From NCBI GenBank assembly GCA_006384855.1, contig VCJN01000322.1, forward strand, positions 145,796 through 209,795: 64,000 bases of DNA. Reading direction: 5' to 3'. This stretch comes from Tetraselmis striata. Lineage: Eukaryota; Chlorophyta; Chlorodendrophyceae; Chlorodendrales; Chlorodendraceae. Of the stretch, positions 36,540 to 48,355 are shown one piece after another (the stretch's first letter is position 1; the number at the start of each line of letters is the position of its first letter). The notes under the pieces were generated by a model. It had not been told where the DNA came from, did no database searches, and saw only the letters and a program-made list of their open reading frames with translations. The position numbers and the translations under genes were made by a program.

Positions 36540-37272
36540 GTAAATCAATTTCAAGTTCAATTTGCGAGCGCGGCCGCCGTAGACGGGTTCGCATGAGATG
36601 CTTGAATCGCTTTACCCCACGCCGTGTTAGCTGCGCATGAGGCGTAAGCGGCGAGATACGCGACGTAGCGGTATTCGTCGAGGGCCCTCGGTGGCGGCAT
36701 GCTTCCGGGCGGCGAGATGCCACTACATGTAATCGCAGGTGAGCGCGTACACCCGCGGCTCTTGGACGTGGTTATGGAGTAGCTTCAATCCCGGGGGGAT
36801 ATGGGGACCCCACAGCTCGGTGTCGACCTTCGATAGTCGGCTGGGGGTGGAAGGGGCGTCGGGTCGGGGCCAACGCTCGTCGAGCGTTTTCTGCGGCCGT
36901 AGCCGCTGCCAGCTCTGCGCCGTGCTCCTCGGGAGTAGCGTTACCACCCTCCGGCAACCCGTGTACCGGCACGAATGGCAAGATGGGTGCCAGGTGCGGG
37001 ATGAAGAGTTGCGGCTACTTGGGCGGCTAGGCGAGCCCCGAGGTCGTCGGCAAACGCTTCGAAAGAGGCGAGTCCACGCGCTTCGAAAGTCGCTCGTCTA
37101 GCTCTACTCTATCTGCCCGATAGGCGTTTTCCAGTTCGATTAGTTCCGTCGCGGCTGCACCGCAAGTCGATAATTCAGCTAACGCACCGGAAGCCTCGGC
37201 GTCGTGTGCCATCGTTCGGTCGACGTTGCTGCTCGAAACGGGAGGGGTAAGCTCTCTCGCTCGAAGTCGCAT
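36540..37272 (-). pseudogene. Possible gag-like 5' part of the DIRS-like element
   Basis: The first open frame (37272-37027, 81 codons) is rich in charged residues (LIELENAYRADRVELDERL). A later stretch reads EYRYVAYLAAYASCAANTAW before a stop. Position and strand fit a structural ORF upstream of the RT remnant, separated from it by the LINE remnant. The assignment is inferred. Confidence 0.35.
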
Positions 37273-38894
37273 AGAGGGCTTCGTAAGATGTCACCTTTCT
37301 CATCTGCTAGAGCTACGGTGGTCGTTGCGTGAGACTCAAATGGCGAGGTGGCTCTCTAGCCGGACGGGGGGCGCAAACATGGAAACAACAGTCGGTGCGG
37401 CACATCGTGCGACGTCATGTAACGTCAGTACAGTAATACGCCTGCGGCCTCAAAAATACTAGGGTTGCCAAGCCCCAATATTTCCAAGACAAAGTATAAG
37501 CATACAGTCCCCCTCGTAAGTCTTGACCTGTACGTATCTGTCCATATCGCCACTGCAGCACCGGCGGCGCCGACCGCCGAGTGGTACAGTGGCGCATTTT
37601 TATGATATAATTAACTTAAAATATTAATCAACGGCTTGAGATAGGTGGCGGAGGGGGGGGGGGGGGGGGCTGCTTGTTACGCTCGTGATTCCGCTCTGTG
37701 CCGGTTCGAACCCTGCCGGGCTCTGTGCCCTGTTCGAACCCTCGGTGGAAATATAACCGAGGGGGGGTAGGGGGGGCCCGATGCAAATATTTTAGGTTCT
37801 CCTACTAACAAACCCTGGTACAGTGGCTTGCCGCGCGACCCGCATCCCGATAAAAAGGCGATGTACTCGCCCCGCGCGGGCGGATTTTTCCCCGCTAGGG
37901 GCCGCTAGGCGCAGCCCAATAGCAGAATATGGGAGCGTATTGATGGCCAGCCCTACCACATACCCTGGACGATTCCCTAGCAGGTGACCATATGGACCCA
38001 CCCGCTGACTCGGGGGCTGCACCCCTGCGCAGTATGGGCTGAAGCCCGGCTCTACCAAGGGCGCATTGAATGCGGGCAAAAGCTGTAGGTGGGTTGGCTT
38101 TGGAGCAAGCCTTTATCGCAGTATTGGCCGTTTTGCGGGAACTGCTCACTTGCTTGCATGCCGACGGTGGGTAGAGCGCGCCTTTGTGAATGTGCTCTAC
38201 GATGGTAGAGCTAACTCTTGGCGTGCATCCGTACAGACAGAACGCACGTACGTGCGATATAAAATTCGTGCCCTCGTGACATTGGGTTATCAAATTCATT
38301 ACTAACCCTGAACAATGACACGCACACGTATGGCTTTTACAACGAAAGCCCAACAAACGCCACTTAGGGCTCCCCCCACGCATGATGTCGTGTTCACGTA
38401 TGCCACATGGAAGGGCGCGGCCGGAAACGAAGGTGAGGGGTCATAATGGGCCAATCTACAGTTGATGCTTGACAAGGGGGGCAAGAATTTTGTGGGCAGG
38501 TGTATCACGTTAAACCGTGCTCTGCGCGCGAGCATTATTATTCAACGGATGGGACTGAAACTACGCCGCGCGCGGGGGCGTTGGCGCGTATCTCGTAGCG
38601 ACTACCCTGTAGTGATGGGTTTGGTTGGCCGGACTGGCGTTGGCGCGTAGTTTATCTTTTTGGTTACAGGGAGAGCGTCTGCACGGAAAGTACTTTGGCG
38701 CGTAGTCGTGACCCGAGAGGCATATATATGCACACCGCGATCGGTCCACGATCAGTTGTTATTGCTGACCTCTCCCCACTTCCTCCAACATACCCGCTCT
38801 ACGCCACCGCTCCCCAATCCCTCATCGCGCGTCGCCACCGAAGCTGGCGGCTCGCCTTGCGCAAAGCGGCCGCCGCGAGTTGAGCGAGAGCGTC
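37273..38894. other. Upstream region of the SRA-SET gene
   Basis: No gene was recognised. There is a poly-G tract near 37652-37669. Two TpsiC-arm-like stretches (ggttcgaaccctgcc and tgttcgaaccctcgg) follow at 37700-37745 with no complete cloverleaf. The gene's promoter should lie at the right end. Confidence 0.4.
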
Positions 38895-40668
38895 ATGCCG
38901 GCGAGGGGTGGTGGCCGGCGGGGTGGCAAAGCCGGCGGAGCGGCAGCCGCCGCTGCTGCTGCCGCCGGGGCGCCGCGCGAGCCGTTCGCCGACCCCGGCC
39001 TGCTCCGCTACGTGGGCGCCACGCTGGTGAAGCACTTCGACGGTGTGCCCTTTCGCGGCCGCGTCACCAAGCTGCACGCCACCTTCGGCTTCTACGTCGT
39101 CTACGAGGATGACGACTCGGTGCCCCCCCCCCCCCCCCCCCCGCCCCCACACACACCTAACACCCACATCTACCCGTTATCGTGCCGCAGTTGGGCAGAC
39201 TAGTGCGGCGGCTTTGGCTCGGCCTCTTATGAGTTCGCAGCCCCGGCACAGTATCCTCTCTCCCGCGCTATGTGCGTGCGTGCAGTCCTGCATGCGGGGG
39301 CATGCTGCATTCATTCAGAAACACTCTCACGTCCACATCTGGACGCGCTCCACGGCGTGGAGCCGCCCCCCCCCCCCCCCCCCCCCCCCCCTCCCCCAAA
39401 CATGGTAGCTGCAATTTCTTCATGTTGTATAGCGGCAGTTGCGAGGTTGCAGAAGTTGGGGCATCACCCGCACGGCACCCCTCCATTCAGCTTCCTCACT
39501 CCATCTGCCACGAGAGAGTGGAGGAGTGGCAGATGGGGGAGAGGGGAAAGGGAGGGGCGGAAGCGGGCTTGAGACGCGCTGCGCCTGGCGGGGATAAGGG
39601 GCTGCCAGGAAGGAGTGTGCCCCTTGTGGGCTACGCACATAGCGCCGCGCGATGCCTCTTGCGGCAGTGTGATGGGTTTTGTTGTGTCTGGAAGCGGCCG
39701 CCCTTGCGCACTGGGCAATGCCCCCCCCCCTCCCCCCGGGTGCCTTGCCCAGTCCCTGCCGTCGCTCATTGCGCTGCGCCTGGCAGGAGCACATGGGGCT
39801 GGAGGACTTGAAGCGTTTCATCGTGGAAGGGGATGGGGAGGGGAAGGAGGCAGAGGCGGCGGCGCCCTCTGCCACGGCCCTCACCAACGACAAGCGCGCG
39901 CGCGGAGCCAAGCCCGCCGCGAGCCCGGCCGCCACCCCGCCCACCGGCCGCGGCAACAAGCGCGCCGCGCCGGCGTCGCCTGGGGGGCAGGACGGATCCG
40001 GCAAGCGCGGCCGCCAGGGGTCGCCGTCCGCGCCGCCGCGCGTGGTGCGCGAGGAGACGGAGGCGGTGGCGCTGGTGGGCGCGGAGGCGGCGGCGGAGGC
40101 GGCTTTCCGCGCGGAGCACGGCGTGAAGCTGGGCGCCGTGAAGCGGGTGCACATGCCGCAGCCGCTGCCGGTCATGCTGCGCCACCACGCGGTCTGCAAG
40201 TGCTGGAAGTGCAAAGCCGGCATCGCCCCCGGCAAGGTGGCCTCCTTTGCGCTCACAGGCGCATGCAGGGCGCAGAGCCCCCTCCCCTCCCCTCCGTCCT
40301 CCCCCCTTCTCCATCGTTCACCTTCTCCTCCTGTCATTGCCAGGCCCGCATGCCTGACACATCTGCATTGGCGCGCAGATCAAGGGTGGAGGCCGCAAGG
40401 ACAATGCGGGCAAGGTAACAAAAGCAGGTAGGCAAGTGGAGCGGTTGCTGGGGCGGGGTGGGGGGGGGGGGGGGGTGGGGGGGGTGGGGTGGGTGGTGCC
40501 GAGGCACATATAAGAACCCTTCTTCTACGCCTCTAATTGGGCCTATGTGCAACATACAAGAACATTTGCCATAGTTCAGCTACAGTATCGATAACCTGTT
40601 ACATCTGGCAGACAGGGCATGCTCTTAATCGCAGTGTCCGTATTACCGCGCTGGCATTGGAGATGGCA

Positions 40669-40699
<31 letters not shown>

Positions 40700-41488
40700 T
40701 CCCCCCCTCCCCCCCAACACACACCCTCCTCATTCTCTTTCTGCTCTGCGCTTTCTTCCCATTTTGGCTGCAGACGCAAACAACCCCGTGAAGGCAGCGC
40801 AGGCGGCGATGCGCCGCGCCCAGCGCGAGCTGGATGCCTGCAAGTGCGCCATCTGCAAGCTCGGCGCCGCGGCGCCGCTCGCCGCGCCCTGCGGCCATGC
40901 TTTTTGCAAGGCCTGCCTGCAGGCGCGCCCTCCTGCTGCTCTCCTCCGGGCCCCGTTCCATGCGGCCCCCTTTCTGCGGTGGCTCCCGGGCGTCATGCCG
41001 GGCTGCAGCGCGCTGACGGGCCGGGCTGTGCGCCGCTGGAGAGCAGGGCCACATGGAGGCGCGCTCGGCTGCTGCCAACAAGCCTTCGGCGCGCCCCGCG
41101 CGCCGCGCTGCAGCGGCCGGCACCCAGGTGCGCCGAGCCTGTCCCCTCCCTTTTGTTTCGCATGTATTGGTTACGCACGTGTGCATGGGCATATGTGTGT
41201 GTATGCATGTATCGATCTATCTATCTACGCACATACACATACATACACATACATACATACATACATACATGCATGCAAATATGTATACCTACATATGCAT
41301 ATCCATATACATATATGCATATGGGCGCCTATGCACCTATGAGAACCCTTACTACAATCCTCTGCTTGGGCTTGCATGCAACTGCTACAAAGATTCGCTA
41401 TAGTTGTGCTCTAGTTTCGTCTACATTTTGCCACTGCCAGGTATAGCAGGTTCTTATTTCCAGTGTTCTTGTGGCCTCGCCGCACCGG

Positions 41489-41520
<32 letters not shown>

Positions 41521-41577
41521 TATATATATTCACATATATATTCATATATAAGCACACAGATAAATAGATAAATATGA

Positions 41578-41615
<38 letters not shown>

Positions 41616-44600
41616 ATATATCTATAAATATTTATCTTCGTGTACATATATCTGTGTATGTATGTATGTATGTGTATACATAGATGTATATATGTACGTA
41701 CGGGTTTTAAGGTTGGTGTACATCAACTTGTGGATTGTGGGTGGGATAATGGCGCCAATGACGACAATGCTGATACCGAGTGTTGCCTAGGTACCGTGCA
41801 CACTGCTCAGCTCCCTCTCTCTCTCTCTCTCTCCCCCCCCCCTCCCCCCCCTCTCTCTCCCTCTCTCTCTGACTCTGTAGTTAACGTCACCCCTCCGGCC
41901 CGCGCAGCTGCCCTGCCCCAAGTGCGGCGAGAGCATCGCCAAGTGGTACAACTCGCAGCCAGGCGTGGACCCTAAGCTGGAGGCCGCCACCGCCGCCGCG
42001 GCCGCCGCCCTGGCAGCTGCGGAGGAGGCTCTGGCGGCCGCGCAGGCGGCGGCGGCGGCGCTCCTGTCCTTGGAGGAGGCGCCGCCCTCCCCGCAGCCGG
42101 CGGCGCCGCCCTCGCCCCCGCCGGCGCCGGCGGAGGACGAGTTTGGCAGCTGCGAGGAGGAGAAGGACCTGCCGGAGGACGCAGTGCTGGTGGGCGAGAA
42201 GTGCCTGGTGCGCCACGCCCCTGCCGGCTCACCTGTAAGCCTGCACCAATGTATATGCTGAGACCCATGTGGACATGGTCCCGTGTGTACATCAGCCCCC
42301 TAACTGACTCGGGTGCCGGCGCACCTGTGAGAGCCCCTATTTTAAGCCTCTACCGGCGCCACCGCGGTAACAATAACAACACCGCAAATTAGAACTCACA
42401 CTGCCTGCCACAAATCAATTGTGGACGAAACTATAGTAGAACTATAGCGAATGATCTCGGAGGTTGCAGGCAAGCCCAATTTGAGTAGGCTCCTATGGCA
42501 CTACCCGAACGAGTTGCCCAAATGGGTAGGGCAGACCTGTGGTCAGTGCCGAGCGGTATTTTGATGCCAGTGTTTTAACCGGTGATCCAACAGTGTTGGA
42601 AAATGCGTCACTGGCCTCCGCTTAGTCTCGCAGAATGCTTCGGCAATTTGTTTGATGAATGTAACGGAGCATCGCCTATACCCAGGGCTTTCCGTAACTG
42701 GATCGCTGCCTAAACAGCCCTCGCAGAGACGATTCCTAGAGGGATTCACAAGTGCCAGTCCTGTGTCCCGGGGGCGGAAAGAAATGCTGTTATGGGTGCG
42801 TCGGCACCCGTACACGGGCCTGCACACGACCTGTAAGAACACACCCTATAGTGCGGCTATAGTTCCGCCTACCTTTGACCCCAGATAGGGCGAGCTCTTA
42901 CTCGTCGGCACCCAGACAGGCCTACATAGATTTGGGTGCCGGCGCGCCCATGCCCACCCAGAACAGAAGCCTCACATTGGGGCCGCATGCCACCTACGGG
43001 CACGTCAACCACATGTCCGCTGTAGTCCCACCTATACCTGGCCTCCGGTGGACGGGGCGGGTCCTTATTCACAGTGTTCTTGTCATTGCTGCGCCCCGGC
43101 CGGCTGCTTTGGCCCGACTGGTTGGCATTGGGTGCAGCAGTGTGTGGGGCCGTCCAGCATTATAGGCTTACCCGGCCCGCCTGTTTCTCCCACTGACCGA
43201 ACCGGTGGCGGTGCCCTCTGCCCCCTACCCCCCCCCCCCCCCCCCCTCCTCTCCCCAATCTGCAGGACCGCAACGGCAAGCCGATGGGAAAAGACTGGCG
43301 GGACAAGTGCTGGGTCGTCACGCGCCAAGTGGGGCGGGTGGGCGCCCCCGCCCCCCCCCCCCCCCCCCCCAACACACACACACATATGATGATAGGGCAG
43401 CTGGTAGAAAGAGGGCGGAAGGGGGGCTGAATGCGATGTTGACTCCGGCGTGCGGCCGCAGGTGCTTCTGGACCCGCCCTTCCTGGACCCCAACGAGACC
43501 GAGGTGCCGCGCTGGGACACCGTGTTCCCGGATGACTCGCCGGAGGAGGTCAAGGGGCGCGCAGAGGTGCGGGCGCCGGCCTAGCTGGGAGCACGTGCCA
43601 CTCCCGCTGCCCCAAACCCACCCACCCCCCTGGCGTGTGCGCCAGATGCCGCCTCCTCCAGCAGCCAGCTGAGAGCCCCCCCCCCCCCCCCCCCCCCGCC
43701 AACTTCTGCCTCTCCTCGTGAACAGGTGAAGCGCGCGTCCGAGCGCTTTGCGGAGTGCTACAAGGAGGCACAGACGGAGATCGAGGAGCGGTACCAGGCA
43801 GCCAACGGCGTGCGCAGCGACGGCAAGCGCATGAGCCGCCGCCCGGACCTCGCGGTGCGGCGCGCTTTGGCACGGATGCGCATGCATGTACATGCAGACA
43901 CGCGTGTTTGCACAACCGGGTGCCGGCGCACCTGTGAGAACCCGCCGTGTAAGCCTCCGATTGGGCTTGCATGCAACCTATACAAACATTCGCTACAGTT
44001 CCGCTGTAATTTCGTCTATATTTGACCCCTGGCAGGGCAGGCTTAATTTCGGGTGTTCTTATGACCGCGCCGGCACCTGTGTACATATGTAGATACACCG
44101 TGTACATATTGAGCATGTTCTGTATGATATACTACAGGTAACCACCGCGAGACCTTCGAGCTTGGGGCCGTGGGGCGTTTATGCTGCCCTTGTAAATGCA
44201 TGTAGAATCTGATACCTGTGCTAAAGCGGCAATGGGAACATCGCGAATCGGAATGGAGCTTCCCCTACCTGTCAAAGGTGAGATACAGACAAACCCACAG
44301 TGGACGCTCCCGGCTGCAGGTAGCGTGCAGCCCAAACCCGAGGCTCACATGGCGGGTTCCTGTGTAGATGGGTGCGCCGGCACTCGCAGATAAGCATATA
44401 TAAAGACTGCTATCATAAGGCAAGTGTTGTGACGAGCCATGGACAATACAACAGGCTTAGGGCTAGGTGGGTTTAGGGTTAGGTGTGTCTAGGGCTTAGG
44501 GCTAGGCGCCCAAGCATCCCACCAGCATCCGCACTAAGCACAGCAATGCCCCCAAGCCCACGGGGCCCATGCCGGCGGCGGTGCTGAGCGCTGTCTGGCG

Positions 44601-47600
44601 GCTGTGATGGCTGCGCAGGCCCAGACGAAGATGCGCGAGGCGGGCGAGTTTGTGGGGCAGACGGAGCCCGCGGTGCCCCCCAAGCCGCGCCCCGGCACGC
44701 TGCCCGGTGAGCCATGCGCCCCGCCCGCCCTGCCCGCCCCGCCATCCCACCCGACTCTACCGACACGGCAGGGACCCCCCCCCCCCCCCCCCCTCGCCAC
44801 GTGCTCGGTTGCCATGCTGAATGGACCAGAGTCCTGCCGGGTGGCAGCTCCTGAATCAGAACGTGAGTCGCGCAGTTGGCTGTGTCGCCACGGGGCTGCA
44901 CGCACCATGGCGGCATAGGATCCCTCGAGGCGCAACGTCTGCACACTCTCCGCCATTCACCCCGCGCGAGCGTTAACCTCTGTAGCGGCGTGCGGAGTTC
45001 TGTGTGGTTCGGGACTGCGTTTAGAGTACGGCAAATCACAATGCGTTTCTCCGGTTATGGACGGCCTCGTTGCAGAAAAATGTGGGAGTCTGGTGCAAAT
45101 CCGCTTCGGAATTCATTGTGATGGAAATGCCCCATTTCAGATATTATGTGTAAACGGTCTATAAGGATGGAAGTTCGTCTGCAACTAGAAATAGAGCAGA
45201 AAGTAATATAAATAGAAACAGAATAGAAAATGCGTTCTTTGGATCATTTTGAAAGGAAACTGACAAATACGTCCAGTTCTAGTCGTATTACGAATCGATT
45301 TCGGATGGCACCAAGTGTATTGTTCGAGTTTGTATTGCCCATTTTCCTGGAAAGTTTTGTGTGCATTCTTTCAAATTAGACAGCGATACAGAAATGCAGA
45401 CCGATGCAGAACTAGAAGATGACGTGAATCATACTGACGCTCGGAACGCGATCATGTGTACGCGTATTAGTTTTAAGGAATTCCTTAGTGCAGGTACCCG
45501 CAGTATCAGCAGGTAACATATTATCGCGACATATCGTTGGTATCAGCAGGATGTACAATCCGTATATCCATTGATTGTTTGATTGATTACCCACCGCGCC
45601 TGGTATAAAACCTGGTATAAAGATATATTGCAGCGCAATATTGCAACCATAAAGGATTATGAAATCTTTACTAGTGCGTGCAAACAGTCTATTACAATGG
45701 AAGTTCAGCAATAACAAGGAGTAGAATATACATTACCAATATAGCATAGAAATAGGAAAAACGCTAGGAGGATGGCAAAACACAGCCAGGCATCGACGTT
45801 CAAATTGTTGTCCCCTACGCGCTAGTAGTATGTAGTCTGCAATAGCTGGCAACTGGCATCGCTCGTGCCGGTAGCCGTACGGTTTAGCAGGCGTACGAGT
45901 ACCCGGAAGTGCCCCGCGCGGCATAATCATCAGACGGCATTTCGGTTGAAATTCACACAGGCATGCTATCAGGAGCACGGACACGGCAGGTAGAACCTAC
46001 TGCCCTACGTGTCAGAGGTCGCTATAATAGTTCCGCAATAATTTCGTCGACGTTTGACCTCTGCCAGGCAAAGCAGATTTTTCGCGGTTTTCCTTCTGTA
46101 ACCGCGTCGGCACCCGCCGTTGCTGAGCCGCCGGTGCGGGCGGGTTGGCGCAGGCATTCCTGTGGGCTCGCAGTTCAACAGCCGCGCGGAGATGATCGTG
46201 GTCGGCCTGCACACCCACTGGCTCAACGGTGCGCCGCCCTCTTCCCAAATGCCCCCCCCCCCCCCCCCCCCTCCCATGGCGCCCCGCGCCTGCAGTGCGC
46301 ACTCTCATCCGCCTTCCCCGTTGCCCAGGCATCTGCTGCGGCAAGACCTGCCCGCAGCCCGGCAAGGCCAAGGGAGCTGCCAAGGAGCTACCCTATGTCG
46401 TCGCCATCTGCATGAGCGGCGGGTGAGGCCCTTTGCAGCAGCGCCGCCACCGCGGAGGGAATAGCCGGCGACCCCCGCACCATGTCATTGGGGTCGCGGG
46501 TCCCAACACAGCATCGAAGTCATCGAGTTTGGGATTTTCATCTCGATGTTGTTGTGCATTCTGATGTATCTCGAGATGGATATCGTTTTCCTCTCTTCAC
46601 GAGGGGGGGAAGGGTGAAACCAATGTAGGGTAGCGAACCTGTAGCAATAGCTTTAGCCATGTAACTATACCCACGGGTGACGACGCACCTGTTACAACCC
46701 TTATCATAAAGCCTCCAGTAATAATGTTGGACTTGCATATAACCCATGAGAACATTCCCTATAGTTTCGCTATCGTTCGTCCACATCTGACCTGGCAGGC
46801 AGGGCGGGGTGTTATTTGCGGAGTTCTCACTCCAGCGTTGGCACCCATAGCTAGATAGCAAGATAGTTATACCCATAAAACAGTCATATACAGCAAATAC
46901 ATACAGGCCACGGCGCGGTGACAGGAAACTGCGAACTAGAACCCACCCTGCCTGCCAACGGTCAGATGTAGACGAAACTACAGCGGAATGATAGCAAATG
47001 TTGTTATATGTTGTATGCAAGCCCAATTTGAGGCTTATAGTACGGGTTTCTTATAGCTGCGCCGGCATCTGTAGCGATGTAGAATGGTTATGGTAAAGAG
47101 GGGTGGGGAAGGGGGCTCTCACACATTGCCGACCGCCGCTTGACCCTGTGGCCGCTTTGCCCCGTGCAGGTATGAGGACGACCAGGACGGCGGCGAGCAC
47201 TGCAAGTACACGGGCGAGGGCGGCAACGACCTGCTGCACGATGGGCGCCAGGTGCGGGCGGGGCCATCGGGATGGACGGGCCGGAGAGGGGGGAGGGGGA
47301 GGATGGGCGGTTGTGTTGGTGGCCGCTGTCGCCCCAATGCCCGCCACCCCTGCATGGCATGGCATGGCACGGCATGGCGCATGGCCCAGCACGGGACTGA
47401 CGGCGCTCTGCGGTGGTGCAGATCGCGGACCAGAGCTGGTCGCGCGGCAACCTGGCGCTCGCGCACAACTGCGACCTCGGCATCCCCGCGCGCGTCATCC
47501 GCAAGAACAACGACGCCAGCAGCTGGTCCAGGTCTGCCCCCCCCCCCCCCCCCCCTCCCCCCCCCCCCCTCCCCTTGCCCCTTAGTTGGCTCAGCCACCC

Positions 47601-48276
47601 TTGCCACTCCTTGAAAGAGGAAGGCATCGCGCGGCCATCTGACCCCCCCCCCCCCCCTCCCCCCCCGGCCCTCCCTCCTCTGAGTCCTGCTGTTCTCCTC
47701 AATCCCATTGCCCCCCCCCCCCCCCCCCCCACCTCCCCCTTCCACCACCAGGAGCATCTTCACGTACGACGGGCTGTACCACGTGCGGCACTACTGGAAG
47801 GAGGTCGGCAAGTCGGGCTACCTCACCTGCAAGTTTGAGCTGGAGCGTGTGAGCGGGCAGAAGGCCATCGAGTCCGCCAGCGTGCACTGGAGCAACCACA
47901 TGGGGTCCGCCCTGCCCAGGTGAACAACCCCCCCTCCCCCCGTCGACCCCTCAGTGCCGCCAATCATGCCAGTGCTGATGATGACACAGACGCAGTGGGC
48001 GTGCATGCCTGTGCTTGTGTCATCACTGCCAATGCCAATGTCCATTCCTCTCGCTACTGTGCATTCCTCATTCCATTCCTGCCGGTGCCACGTAGTCGCT
48101 CATGTCCATGCCACTGTTGCTAATACTCCGAATGAGCGGCCGCCTCATGTCTGGCTGCCAACCCTCCGCGTCGATGGCTGGGGCTGGGGGAGCCCCCCTT
48201 CCCCTCCCCCGACTGGGGCGTTTCACCTCACATATATACTCCCAATCCCAGTCTACATATATATATATATATATGT

Positions 48277-48355
<79 letters not shown>

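Noticed and set aside
37690-37750. tRNA gene suggested by ggttcgaaccc
   Set aside because: No acceptor stem, D arm or anticodon arm could be fitted at the right spacing. It is at most a tRNA-derived fragment.
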